48,068 nucleotides of DNA, taken from positions 1-48,068 of the forward strand of contig NZ_JAOZVR010000098.1 of NCBI RefSeq assembly GCF_025869515.1. Direction: 5' to 3'. Positions 35,664 through 44,034 of this stretch are shown piece after piece. Below the pieces are notes generated by a model. That model worked only from the letters and a program-made list of their open reading frames with translations. It was not told the DNA's origin and ran no database searches. This stretch comes from Ferrovibrio sp. Lineage in GTDB: Bacteria; Pseudomonadota; Alphaproteobacteria; Ferrovibrionales; Ferrovibrionaceae. Numbering within the stretch: the first letter of the stretch is position 1; each line of letters starts with the position of its first letter. The translations under genes were made by a program, and so were the position numbers.

Positions 35664-38081
35664 ATGGCTACTGACCTAGAAACGCTTGTAGTTAGCCTAT
35701 CGGCTAACATAAAGACCTACGAAAACGCGATGAACCGCGCCTCGGGCATTATGAACCGGCAGGCGCGAGAAATCGAGCGCCGCGGCGAGACCATGCAGAA
35801 GCGGCTCGACGGCATCGGGCGGGGGGCGGCAAATGGCCTGATTGCGCCTTTGTCTAGCATCGGCGCGGCGCTCGGCGTGCGTGAAATTGCCAACTACGCC
35901 GACGCATGGACCAATGCCGGCAACAAGATACGTGCCGCCGCGACCGCGTCCAATGTGCAGGTTCGTTCGCTTAACGATCTGAAGGCCGGCGCCAATGCCG
36001 CCCGTACTGATCTGGAAAGCTACGTCGATCTCTATGCCAAGCTGATCCGCAATGCCTCCGGCGTCGCCAAATCAGAGCAAGAAATTGCTACGGTCACAGA
36101 GACTGTATCCAAGGCGTTTAAGGTCGGTGGCGCGTCCACCAGCGAGCAGACGGCGGCTATCCTTCAGCTCGGGCAGGCGCTCGGCTCTGGCGTGCTGCAG
36201 GGCGATGAGCTTCGTTCGATCCGAGAGAATGCGCCGGTCGTAGCCAAGGCAATCGCCGCGGAGATGGGGGTGTCGATCTCCCAACTGAAGGAGTTGGGCG
36301 CGGAGGGTAAGATCACCTCCGACATCGTGTTCCGGGCGCTTTTGAATGCTCAGGACGAGGTCGAGCGTCAGTTCAAGTCTACCAATGCCACGATAAGCGA
36401 CGGCCTCACCAACGTTAATAATGAGTTCTTGGCCTATATCGGAAATGCCGATGCATCGTCCGGCGCGAGCCGCGGGCTAGTAACTGCGCTCCTGGCTCTA
36501 TCCACTAATTTTGGTGTTGTGGCGGACTCCGTTGTCGTACTATCAACGCTGATTATCGGCGCCCTTACGGGGCGCGCTCTGGCGGGGATGGTTGTAACCC
36601 TTGGGCAGGCCGTAACCGCCCTTGGAGCGCTTCTCACCGCACTTCGTGCTGGCGCGCCCATCGCCGCAACATTCACTGCCGCGCTCGGCCCCATAGGCAT
36701 TTTGGCCGGGCTCGCTGCCGCTGCGCTTCTATTGCTGTCATACAATCAGGAAACGGCAGACAAGGCGGCGCAAGAGCACAAGAAAGCGATCGATGAGCTT
36801 AAGACGGCATTCGGGCTAGCCCAGTCTGGTGCGGATGGGGCGAAAGAGAGTTTTGCCGGACTGGCGCGCGCACACATCGAGTCCGCCAAGGCGGCTGTGG
36901 CTAACGCCGATGCTCAATTGCAGGCGGCTAAAGCCGTGCAGCTTGCCGGCCAGACGATGGCCCCGGCCTTTGGCGAGGCCGCCGGCTTGGCGGCCGGGCA
37001 GCAGGGGTTCAATGATGAAGCCGTTACGTCTGCCATCGCAAAACTGGAAGCACGCAAGGCTGAGCTCGCAGACCTAGAGACGAGACTGGCTAACCCGGCT
37101 GCCGGGCTTTCCGCCCCAACTGCCGGATACGGCACTGGCGCTGCTGCAGCTCCCGCCGCCAAGGTCGGGCGCAAGACCGCGGACGATAAGTTCCGCGAAG
37201 ATCTGCAGGGCATCAAAGATCGTACCGCGGCGCTAGCTGCCGAACAACAGATGATCGGTCAGAGTGTAGCGGCGCAGGAATCGCGCCGTGCACAACTGGA
37301 CCTTGAAGCGCAGGCCCTCGCCGACCTTCGTGAGGAGGCTCGCCGCAAAGGTGAGACTGACCTCGAGAGCGTTCAGTTGGCGCCAGAGCAGATAGCCAAG
37401 ATCAAGGAAGTGGCTGACGCCTATGGGCAGCAGGCCGAATCTCGTCAGCGTGCACAGCAGACGTTTGGTGATCTGAACGACCTCGGCAAGGATGCGCTTA
37501 GCGGCTTTATTTCAGATATCCGTGAGGGTGTCTCGGCCGCGGATGCTCTGTCGAATGCGCTGGATCGCGTCCTCGATAAACTGCTGGACATGGCGCTGAA
37601 CTCCTTGTTCAGCCAGAACGGCGGTATTGGCGGCGGGCTATTTGGCGCACTTGGCTCTGCGCTCGGCTTCGACGAAGGCGGCTACACCGGCCCCGGCGGG
37701 AAGAACCAGCCGGCTGGCGTCGTCCATAAGGGCGAGGTTGTCTGGTCACAGAACGACGTGCGTCGCGCAGGCGGCGTCGGCGTCGTGGAGGCGATGCGCC
37801 ACGGACGGCGAGGATATGCCTCTGGAGGCGTAGTTCTGCCGTCTAGCATGCCGACCAAGGCGCCAACCTTGCCACGCATGTCCAGCGGTGCCGGTGCCCG
37901 CTCTTCCACCCCCGGCCCGATCAGTGTCAGCATCGACCTGAAGGGTGCCAACGGCGACGCCACGATTGCACAGATCGCGCAGGCCGCCACGGCGCAAGGC
38001 GTGCAGCAGGCTCTGGCGGCTTACGACAAGCGGCTCCTGCCCAACATCCAGACGCAGAGCCGACGGCTCGACACGCGGTAG
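35664..38081 (+). CDS. Tape measure protein
   Basis: The 805-residue protein starts LETLVVSLSANIKTYENAMN, split as LETLVVSLSAN and IKTYENAMNRASGIM, which is the tape-measure N-terminal domain. It contains conserved GSGVLQGDELRSIRENAPVV around residue 175 and two hydrophobic stretches near 270-300 and 340-360. An alanine- and charge-rich coiled coil of about 200 residues follows. The C-terminal part has FDEGGYTGPGGKNQPAGVVHKGEVV, split as FDEGGYTGPGG and QPAGVVHKGEVVWS. At about 1.5 angstroms per residue the tail would be near 120 nm. It is the only gene long enough to be the tape measure. Confidence 0.93.
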   Translation: MATDLETLVVSLSANIKTYENAMNRASGIMNRQAREIERRGETMQKRLDGIGRGAANGLIAPLSSIGAALGVREIANYADAWTNAGNKIRAAATASNVQVRSLNDLKAGANAARTDLESYVDLYAKLIRNASGVAKSEQEIATVTETVSKAFKVGGASTSEQTAAILQLGQALGSGVLQGDELRSIRENAPVVAKAIAAEMGVSISQLKELGAEGKITSDIVFRALLNAQDEVERQFKSTNATISDGLTNVNNEFLAYIGNADASSGASRGLVTALLALSTNFGVVADSVVVLSTLIIGALTGRALAGMVVTLGQAVTALGALLTALRAGAPIAATFTAALGPIGILAGLAAAALLLLSYNQETADKAAQEHKKAIDELKTAFGLAQSGADGAKESFAGLARAHIESAKAAVANADAQLQAAKAVQLAGQTMAPAFGEAAGLAAGQQGFNDEAVTSAIAKLEARKAELADLETRLANPAAGLSAPTAGYGTGAAAAPAAKVGRKTADDKFREDLQGIKDRTAALAAEQQMIGQSVAAQESRRAQLDLEAQALADLREEARRKGETDLESVQLAPEQIAKIKEVADAYGQQAESRQRAQQTFGDLNDLGKDALSGFISDIREGVSAADALSNALDRVLDKLLDMALNSLFSQNGGIGGGLFGALGSALGFDEGGYTGPGGKNQPAGVVHKGEVVWSQNDVRRAGGVGVVEAMRHGRRGYASGGVVLPSSMPTKAPTLPRMSSGAGARSSTPGPISVSIDLKGANGDATIAQIAQAATAQGVQQALAAYDKRLLPNIQTQSRRLDTR

Positions 38082-38121
38082 CGCCGCGTAACTGCGGCAC
38101 CACAACGGCGGACCCCGCACA

Positions 38122-38688
38122 ATGGGCTATCTCTCTGAAACCGCTCGCGCTGCTGCCGAAGGGCGGTCGGTGTGGGCGGTGATCCTTGTCTACCTCGACT
38201 TCACGTCTGGCCCGATCCGGGTGTGCCTGTCCGACTGGGACGTGGTGTCCGCCGGGCAGACGTGGCAGGCGCTGGGAAAGCTAGGGTCTATCTCGGCGAT
38301 CGATGTGCCGATGAACGGCACGGCGCCTATCGTCACGTTGACGCTGTCTGGCGTCGACCCGGCGATCGTGCCGAAGGCGCTCAACTCATCTGATGAGGTG
38401 AAGGGGCGAGGTGTTGCGATCTATGTCCAGTTCAAGGACAGCAACTTCCAGAACTTTGATAGCCCATATGCCTTGTTCATCGGGACAATGGACCAGATGA
38501 GTATTGATGGCTCTGGAGTTGATACGCGAACCATTGAAGTTAGTGTCGAGTGGTTGTTTACGCGCCGCGCGATCCCACCGTTTGCCTATCTGTCTGACCG
38601 CGACCAGAAGACGCTGTTCCCCGGTGACCGTGGCTTGGAATTCATGGCTTCGATGCAGTCGAAGACCATTGAGTGGCCGATTTACTGA
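38122..38688 (+). CDS. Minor tail protein (188 aa)
   Basis: The protein is strand-rich and uniform: VWAVILVYLDFTSGPIRVCL, TWQALGKLGSISAIDVPMNG, IVTLTLSGVDPAIVPKAL. A conserved late segment, RDQKTLFPGDRGLEFMASM, is typical of distal minor tail proteins found just after the tape measure. It probably belongs to the tail tip or baseplate of the gene-transfer-agent-like type. No sequence motif distinguishes its exact role. It has GC-rich codons. Confidence 0.72.
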   Translation: MGYLSETARAAAEGRSVWAVILVYLDFTSGPIRVCLSDWDVVSAGQTWQALGKLGSISAIDVPMNGTAPIVTLTLSGVDPAIVPKALNSSDEVKGRGVAIYVQFKDSNFQNFDSPYALFIGTMDQMSIDGSGVDTRTIEVSVEWLFTRRAIPPFAYLSDRDQKTLFPGDRGLEFMASMQSKTIEWPIY

Positions 38689-38721
38689 CCGGCCACCTAC
38701 ACCAGCCTAATAGGCCAATCC

Positions 38722-39102
38722 ATGACACTTGCTGAATTCCTCAGAGACGGCGCCACACGCCGTTTCGAGTGGGGCGTGTGCGATTGCTGCATCTGGGCCT
38801 GTTCGTGGGTGCTGGCACAGCGCGGCGTCGATCCAAGCGCCCCCTGGCGCGGCAGGTATAGGACCGCCCGCGGCGCGCTCCGGCACATTCGGAAGGGCGG
38901 AGATTTCGTGGACGTGGTCAGCCGCGCCATGGCAGCCGCCGGGCTTGCAGAAACCTCCGATCCGCAGCCCGGCGACGTTGGCGTGGTGCTGACCGACATG
39001 GGCGGGACGCTGGCTGTGCGCACCTCTACGGGGTGGGCCTGCAAGTCGGAGCGTGGGGTTGTCGTTGCCCCGTATGAGCTCGTGAAAGCATGGACGGTTT
39101 GA
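38722..39102 (+). CDS. NlpC/P60-like tail protein (DUF6950 type)
   Basis: The 126-residue protein starts LAEFLRDGATRRFEWGVCDC and continues CIWACSWVLAQRGVDP, with a cysteine cluster at about 20-27 that contains the likely catalytic Cys of an NlpC/P60-like fold. A QPGDVGVVLTD segment resembles the typical G-D-V strand of this fold. The domain may cleave peptidoglycan at entry or help tail tip assembly, like lambda gpK. It sits directly before the tail host-recognition-hub gene. Confidence 0.72.
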   Translation: MTLAEFLRDGATRRFEWGVCDCCIWACSWVLAQRGVDPSAPWRGRYRTARGALRHIRKGGDFVDVVSRAMAAAGLAETSDPQPGDVGVVLTDMGGTLAVRTSTGWACKSERGVVVAPYELVKAWTV

Positions 39103-39103
39103 A

Positions 39104-40843
39104 TTGCCCGCAGCTCTTATCCCTATATTCGCGGCTGTTCTGCCCGCGGTCGGCCCGATATCGCTTGCGGCCGGCGCTGGGTTCGGCATTGCAACCGGCA
39201 CGTTCGCCGCAGCTTCCGTCCTTGCTTATGCCGCGACCACTGCCATCACTGTTGGGCTGTCGCTTCTGCTCACCCCGGACAAGCCGAAGGGCGACCCGCA
39301 GCAGCTCACCGTAAAGCAGTCCCTCCCGGCCCGCACCCGCTCTTATGGTCGCGTTAAGGTTAGTGGTGCCTTTGCCTTCATCCAGACCTATGCTGGCAAC
39401 CTCTATGAGATCGTCATCCACGGCGAGGGGCCGTGGGACGCCATCGAAGAGTGGTGGCTGAACGACAAGAATGCCGCCCCGGTGGCTGGCGTTGTCAGCA
39501 CCGCGCCGTGGACCGGGTTCATTCGGTTCGAGAGTTTCCTCGGAACCGACAGCCAGCCGGCCGCTTCGCTTCTGACGGGGACCTTCCCGGCGTGGACCGC
39601 TGATCATCGGTTGCGCGGCCTTGCCTATTCCGTGGTGTGGCTGTCGGCCGTCGCCGAAGACAAGTTCTCTAAAACCTATCCGAACGGCTCGCCGTCAGTC
39701 CGTGTTGTTGCGCGCACTTCGCAGGTATACGACCCGCGCACCGCAGCGACGGCGTTTAGCGAGAACTCTGCTCTTTGCATCCGCGACTATCTCACGCACC
39801 CGCGCGGGTTCAAGATCAGTTCGGCGCTGATCGATGACGCCAGCTTCATTGCTTTCGCCAATATATGTGACCAGGCGGTAGCGCTGGCGGCTGGCGGGAC
39901 AGAGCCTCGATATCGTGTGGCGTTCACCTACGACATGGTGACAGAGCCGCGTGAAATCCTGCAACAGTTGCTGCAGAGTTGCGACGCCGAGCTTTATCCA
40001 ACGCCTGACGGCAAGGTTGGCATTCGCGGCGGCGAGTGGACCGCGCCCACGGTAACTATCGGCCCCGAGCATATTCGAGCCTTCCATTACGTACAGGGTA
40101 ACGACGGACTATCGGCTTTCAATCGCCTTAAGCTGACGTTCACGTTCCGCGCTGCCGACTACCAGCCATTCGAGTGCGACCCTTGGGAAGACCTGGCCAG
40201 CCAAGCGCAGGTTGGTGTGCTTCAGCAAGATCTAACACTCACGCAGGTGCCGAGCTTCACGCAGGCAAGGCGGCTGGGAAAAATATTCAGCCACAAGAGC
40301 AACCCTCGTCATCGGCTTGAACTGCAGGTCGATGCCAAGGCGCTTGACGCGTTGGGCGAGCGCATCGTGCACGTCACGCTCCCTGAGTTGGAAATCGACG
40401 AGGATTTCTTCGTCGAGAAGTTCGAGCTTCAGGGGGATTTTTCTGGTGGCACGATGACCCTCGCCTCTCTTTCGTCTGACGCTTACGCGTGGACGACGGC
40501 TGAAGAAGGCACGGCGCCGGTAGCGCCAGAATCGGCGGCGATTGACGTAACCCCGCCGACTCCTACCGGGTTGGCGTTGAGCATTTCCACAGTCGGCGGT
40601 CTGCGCATCTTTGGATCGGTAGATCCCCTAACTGGCACGGCCTGGAGCACGGCCGGCAGGTACCGCATCGTCGGCGCCACGGACTGGATCAACATGGGCC
40701 ACGACGGCGACTGGTCGTTCAAGTCCGACTACGTTGACGGTGCCACCGATTACGAAGTCCAGGCCGCGCACACGGGCTATGGCGGGATCAATTCCGGCCA
40801 GGTCAGCGCATGGACGGCAAGCTCCTTCATATCAACTAGCTGA
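39104..40843 (+). CDS. Tail hub protein, gpJ-like (579 aa)
   Basis: The start appears to be TTG at 39104, two bases after the previous stop. An N-terminal hydrophobic section (residues 1-55, ISLAAGAGFGIATGTFAAAS, then AATTAITVGLSLLLTPD) precedes the RTRSYGRVKVSGAFAFIQTY motif, split as RTRSYGRVKVSG and AFAFIQTY, typical of tail hub proteins related to lambda gpJ and gpI. Conserved segments include REILQQLLQSCDAELYPTPD and ARRLGKIFSHKSNPRHRLEL. A fibronectin-like domain ends the protein. It forms the hub of the tail tip. It is probably not the only receptor-binding protein, since two tailspikes follow. Confidence 0.82.
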   Translation: MPAALIPIFAAVLPAVGPISLAAGAGFGIATGTFAAASVLAYAATTAITVGLSLLLTPDKPKGDPQQLTVKQSLPARTRSYGRVKVSGAFAFIQTYAGNLYEIVIHGEGPWDAIEEWWLNDKNAAPVAGVVSTAPWTGFIRFESFLGTDSQPAASLLTGTFPAWTADHRLRGLAYSVVWLSAVAEDKFSKTYPNGSPSVRVVARTSQVYDPRTAATAFSENSALCIRDYLTHPRGFKISSALIDDASFIAFANICDQAVALAAGGTEPRYRVAFTYDMVTEPREILQQLLQSCDAELYPTPDGKVGIRGGEWTAPTVTIGPEHIRAFHYVQGNDGLSAFNRLKLTFTFRAADYQPFECDPWEDLASQAQVGVLQQDLTLTQVPSFTQARRLGKIFSHKSNPRHRLELQVDAKALDALGERIVHVTLPELEIDEDFFVEKFELQGDFSGGTMTLASLSSDAYAWTTAEEGTAPVAPESAAIDVTPPTPTGLALSISTVGGLRIFGSVDPLTGTAWSTAGRYRIVGATDWINMGHDGDWSFKSDYVDGATDYEVQAAHTGYGGINSGQVSAWTASSFISTS

Positions 40844-40855
40844 CGAGGCACATCG

Positions 40856-41500
40856 ATGACCATTCAATGGCCCGTGGCTCTCAAGCCGCGGTCGATGTCG
40901 CATGAGCTTCGAAGCTTCGCCCTGTCCGGCGGACGGTCGATTGTGGGCACGGAGCAGCGTGTTTTCGCAGGCGTTGGCCGATGGGAGATCACTTACGAGG
41001 TCCCCGTTCACACACGGGCGCAAGCCCTGGCGTGGCGCGCCTTATTGGCCCACCTCCGCGCCGGAGGGGACGTGTCGGCTAAGGTATTCGACAAGTGGCG
41101 CGCCGTCGGCGGAAGCGATTCCGCCACCGTGACCGCAGCGGCGAGCAAAGGCGCAACTGTTATCGCAGTCGACCCGGCCGGCGCGACGGTTGAGCCGGGA
41201 CTGCATTTCTCGATCGCCGGCCGCCTCTACCGGATCTTGGATATTCAGGTCGACGAAGGCGGCGACTGGGAGGATGGCGAAGGATGGTCCGACGCCGAGG
41301 CATGGCCGGATGAAGACGTCGGCGATGGAATCTCGCTGCGCATCCTTCCCCCGCTGCGTGCAGCCGTAGCGGCCTCGCAGCCTGTGAGTTTTAGCGACCT
41401 TCGGTGCCTCTGCGTGATTGGCGACATGCAGGGCGGCGACCTCGATCTCGATCTTGGCCGCTTCGCTACCCCGACCATCACGCTCGTCGAAGCGCTCTGA
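40856..41500 (+). CDS. Minor tail protein (214 aa)
   Basis: The protein begins WPVALKPRSMSHELRSFALS, then GGRSIVGTEQRVFAGVGRWE and ITYEVPVHTRAQALAWRALL. This layout is seen in small tail proteins of alphaproteobacterial phages that lie between the hub and the spike. Its acidic, tryptophan-rich loop (GDWEDGEGWSDAEAWPDED) is unusual. It may link the hub and tailspike. No enzyme motif is visible. The start lies 12 bases after the hub gene's stop. Confidence 0.75.
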   Translation: MTIQWPVALKPRSMSHELRSFALSGGRSIVGTEQRVFAGVGRWEITYEVPVHTRAQALAWRALLAHLRAGGDVSAKVFDKWRAVGGSDSATVTAAASKGATVIAVDPAGATVEPGLHFSIAGRLYRILDIQVDEGGDWEDGEGWSDAEAWPDEDVGDGISLRILPPLRAAVAASQPVSFSDLRCLCVIGDMQGGDLDLDLGRFATPTITLVEAL

Positions 41501-41514
41501 TCTCTGAGGACAAC

Positions 41515-43602
41515 ATGGCCATCTCCCCCCTGCCGGGCAGCACTTCGCATGGCGCTGTGCGAAGCACGACGAACCAGCTTGTCGACGTCGCCAACAAGAC
41601 CGTACGCGAGCAGATCGCCCCGCCGGAGCGGCCGGGCGAGGCGCCATCGCTGTGGACCAATTACCCCTATGAAGGGCTGCCGGAAGAACTGCCAGGCGCT
41701 GTAACCAGCACAATCGATACATCCGGCCGGACGGTCCGACTCTCCGGTGGAGAGCTCGTTGCCTCCCGGCGCTGCTGGTCGATCGAGAATGGGCGGGCAT
41801 ATCGGGTCCGCTACGTTGTTCAGCGCCGAGCCAACACGCCAGATCCAGCTGGCGATGCCGTAATATTCGGTATTACGTACTTCACATCCTCTTATAACTA
41901 CATCTCTGGTCAGCCATCGGTCTGGGTTCAATCGATCAACGATCTTGTCACTGCCGACAATCGTACGGAGGTGACGGCGATCTTGTCGACATCGGCCGGC
42001 GCTGGAATTCAATTCGTGGCGCCGCCGACGGCTCGCTTCTTCCGCCCCTATGTACAGACAATGGGCGTCGGCTCTTCGACGGACGTCGAGGTCATTGAGG
42101 TGACCGACGTCACCGATGCTCAGATCTGGTCTCCTGATGTCAGCGCGTTCAATGCGCGCCTGGCAGCCCTGGAGTCGGCCAATCTTCCCGTGCGCGTGGA
42201 AGAGATCGAGGAGAGCCTCGACGCGCCTGGCGTAAAGACCTTTATTACCCAGTCTGACGCTCAGGCGGCGAGCGTGCCCAGCTCCGTCAACATCCTGCGC
42301 ATCTTCTCCAAGACCTTGCCGGACTTCCCGGTAGATGCGCTGTACCGACTGACGGTCGGCGGCGACTATGACATCCAGACAGCGGACGGAAAGCGCTGGC
42401 AGGTCATCGGCCCGCGGTATGACCTCGCCGCCTTCGGCGTGAATGGCGGGAACGACGCGAGCGACGACGCGAAGATCCTGCGCGCTTTCGATCGCGTCCG
42501 CCTTGGTGGGGCATTGGAAATCCCAGCAGCATCTTTTCGGGCACCTCCGGGCGGTATTACCCGCAGCGACATCTATGTCAGGGGCTCCGGCGTGCCACAG
42601 GTCTCGGCGGACGGCAGTTGGCTCATCGGCGGCAGTCGCTGGCTTGGTCGTTTTGCCATCGACGGCGACAATCTTGTTCTGGATGACTTCGGTGCCGATG
42701 CTGGCGCAGGCGTGCTCGGGGCGGCAGCGGCTACGGACGCCATCAACGTGCGGGCCGTTGACAATTTCACGGCCGGCACGATCCGCAAGAACATTCGGGC
42801 GCGCAATCTCGTCGGCCTTTGCAAGAACAACACGTCCGGCGTGCACGCGATCCTGATGGAGGGGCTGGACGGCTTCGAATTTGAGGGGCTGAAAAGCCAC
42901 CGAGGCCTGTTTGGAACGGTGGTTAAGGGCATCAATGGGGTCGTCAGGAACACAAAGGCGCGTGAGTATGGCCAGGCTGGCCTCGCTCTGAAATCCGACT
43001 GGTACGCCACCACTGGTGTCGTGGATATCGACGGCGTCATGGGTGAGACCACGGCTGCCAATGCGGACGGCCTACTCGCCGTCCACGCCGCGACCGCGAG
43101 CCTGTCTCGCTGGACGGCCCGTGGCATCAATGCGCTTGGCGGTCGGCGCGCCGTGATCCTGATCGGCGCTCCGCGTCCGACGGGGGCTTCCACCCCATAT
43201 GATCCGGGTCCGCCGGTGGTGCCGGGAACCTTCCCGTACTGTGCGCTCTCGGATTTCATCATCTCCGACGTCACGGCGCAGCAGTTCAGCTTCCGAGGTT
43301 TTGAGACCTCCGGCGCGCTCTTCAATGGGCGCATCAGCGGGCTGAATCTCAAGACCACGATTAGCACAGGCACGATCGGTCTGCTGACCGATCCGCAGAC
43401 CTTCGATCTCGACATCGAGAACGTGACGTTCAACGGCCCGAGCTTCAACGCCTCGGCCATCAGCCTCGGTGGGTTCTACCGGGCACGGAACATCACCTCG
43501 ATCGTCGGTTCGATGGGCACACCCAACGGCATCAACCAAGCCTATCTCTCAGGCGATGCCCACGTGTCTGTGGTCAGTCCGTATTACGGCACGCTGAGCT
43601 AA
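41515..43602 (+). CDS. Tailspike protein 1 with beta-helix (695 aa)
   Basis: GAGGA precedes the ATG at 41515. The N-terminal 250 residues (PGSTSHGAVRSTTNQLVDVA, VDVANKTVREQIAPPERP) form the attachment part and a jelly-roll-like domain. From about residue 300 the sequence YDLAAFGVNGGNDASDDAKI starts a right-handed beta-helix, with repeated short strands and G-x-N turns (GLKSHRGLFGTVVKGINGVV). Such spikes bind and usually cleave surface polysaccharide. The C-terminus (ISGLNLKTTISTGTIGLLTD) finishes the helix. A terminator and a shared 22-base sequence follow. Confidence 0.82.
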   Translation: MAISPLPGSTSHGAVRSTTNQLVDVANKTVREQIAPPERPGEAPSLWTNYPYEGLPEELPGAVTSTIDTSGRTVRLSGGELVASRRCWSIENGRAYRVRYVVQRRANTPDPAGDAVIFGITYFTSSYNYISGQPSVWVQSINDLVTADNRTEVTAILSTSAGAGIQFVAPPTARFFRPYVQTMGVGSSTDVEVIEVTDVTDAQIWSPDVSAFNARLAALESANLPVRVEEIEESLDAPGVKTFITQSDAQAASVPSSVNILRIFSKTLPDFPVDALYRLTVGGDYDIQTADGKRWQVIGPRYDLAAFGVNGGNDASDDAKILRAFDRVRLGGALEIPAASFRAPPGGITRSDIYVRGSGVPQVSADGSWLIGGSRWLGRFAIDGDNLVLDDFGADAGAGVLGAAAATDAINVRAVDNFTAGTIRKNIRARNLVGLCKNNTSGVHAILMEGLDGFEFEGLKSHRGLFGTVVKGINGVVRNTKAREYGQAGLALKSDWYATTGVVDIDGVMGETTAANADGLLAVHAATASLSRWTARGINALGGRRAVILIGAPRPTGASTPYDPGPPVVPGTFPYCALSDFIISDVTAQQFSFRGFETSGALFNGRISGLNLKTTISTGTIGLLTDPQTFDLDIENVTFNGPSFNASAISLGGFYRARNITSIVGSMGTPNGINQAYLSGDAHVSVVSPYYGTLS

Positions 43603-43626
43603 GCCAGCCGCACCGCCGCCTCTCCG

Positions 43627-43652
43627 AGCCCGCCTCTTCGGCGGGCTTTTTC
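43627..43652 (+). terminator. Intrinsic terminator after tailspike 1
   Basis: AGCCCGCC (43627-43634) pairs with GGCGGGCT (43640-43647) around TCTTC, followed by TTTTTC. This is a standard rho-independent terminator between the tailspike 1 gene and the next unit. Part of it lies within a 22-base repeat also found at 46407. Confidence 0.9.
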
Positions 43653-43665
43653 ATGTCCGGAGCCC
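43644..43665 (+). repeat. 22-base repeat, copy 1 (after tailspike 1)
   Basis: The 22 bases from GGCTTTTTCATG to CCGGAGCCC match 46407-46428 exactly. Each copy starts in the terminator of a tailspike gene and runs into the leader of the next gene, with GGAG as the ribosome binding site. Shared ends of this kind can guide exchange of the enclosed module by homologous recombination. Confidence 0.85.
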
Positions 43666-43668
43666 ATC

Positions 43669-44034
43669 ATGGCCGCCGTCTACAACTTCGCCGTCGATCG
43701 CGGCGCGAGCCAGCCGCCTATTGTCTTCAGGCTGCCCTACGATTTCACCGGATCGATCTTCGAGATGAAGGTCCAGCCATCAGGTGGAGAGGCGCTCCTG
43801 CTCTCCACCGAGAACGGTAGCCTCGCCATGGTAGTCGAGGCCGGCGTCTCGGTCATTCGGGACGGCATCCAGACCAGCGGCTCCTTCACCGCGCTCACCT
43901 GGGCGTACACGCCCGAGCAATCCCGCCTCATCACCAAAGCCGAATACGAGCTCCAGCAGACCGACGCCTTCGGCGAACAGGTCGTCTGGATGCGCGGCTC
44001 CATCTCCGGAATCGGGGGCCTCAACAATGACTGA
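43669..44034 (+). CDS. Small tail-associated protein (121 aa)
   Basis: The ATG lies after CCGGAGCCCATC. The protein is strand-rich with FAVDRGASQPPIVFRLPYDF and TGSIFEMKVQP, then LLLSTENGSLAMVVEAGVSV and LITKAEYELQQTDAFGEQVV. This is the pattern of small proteins that sit before a tail fibre or spike, possibly an attachment collar or adaptor. It overlaps the second spike gene by eight bases, which argues that the two function together. No enzyme motif is seen. Confidence 0.7.
   Translation: MAAVYNFAVDRGASQPPIVFRLPYDFTGSIFEMKVQPSGGEALLLSTENGSLAMVVEAGVSVIRDGIQTSGSFTALTWAYTPEQSRLITKAEYELQQTDAFGEQVVWMRGSISGIGGLNND

Noticed and set aside
41245..42900. Minus-strand open frame of 551 codons
   Set aside because: It lies opposite the minor tail and tailspike 1 genes, with no ribosome binding site or recognisable domain.
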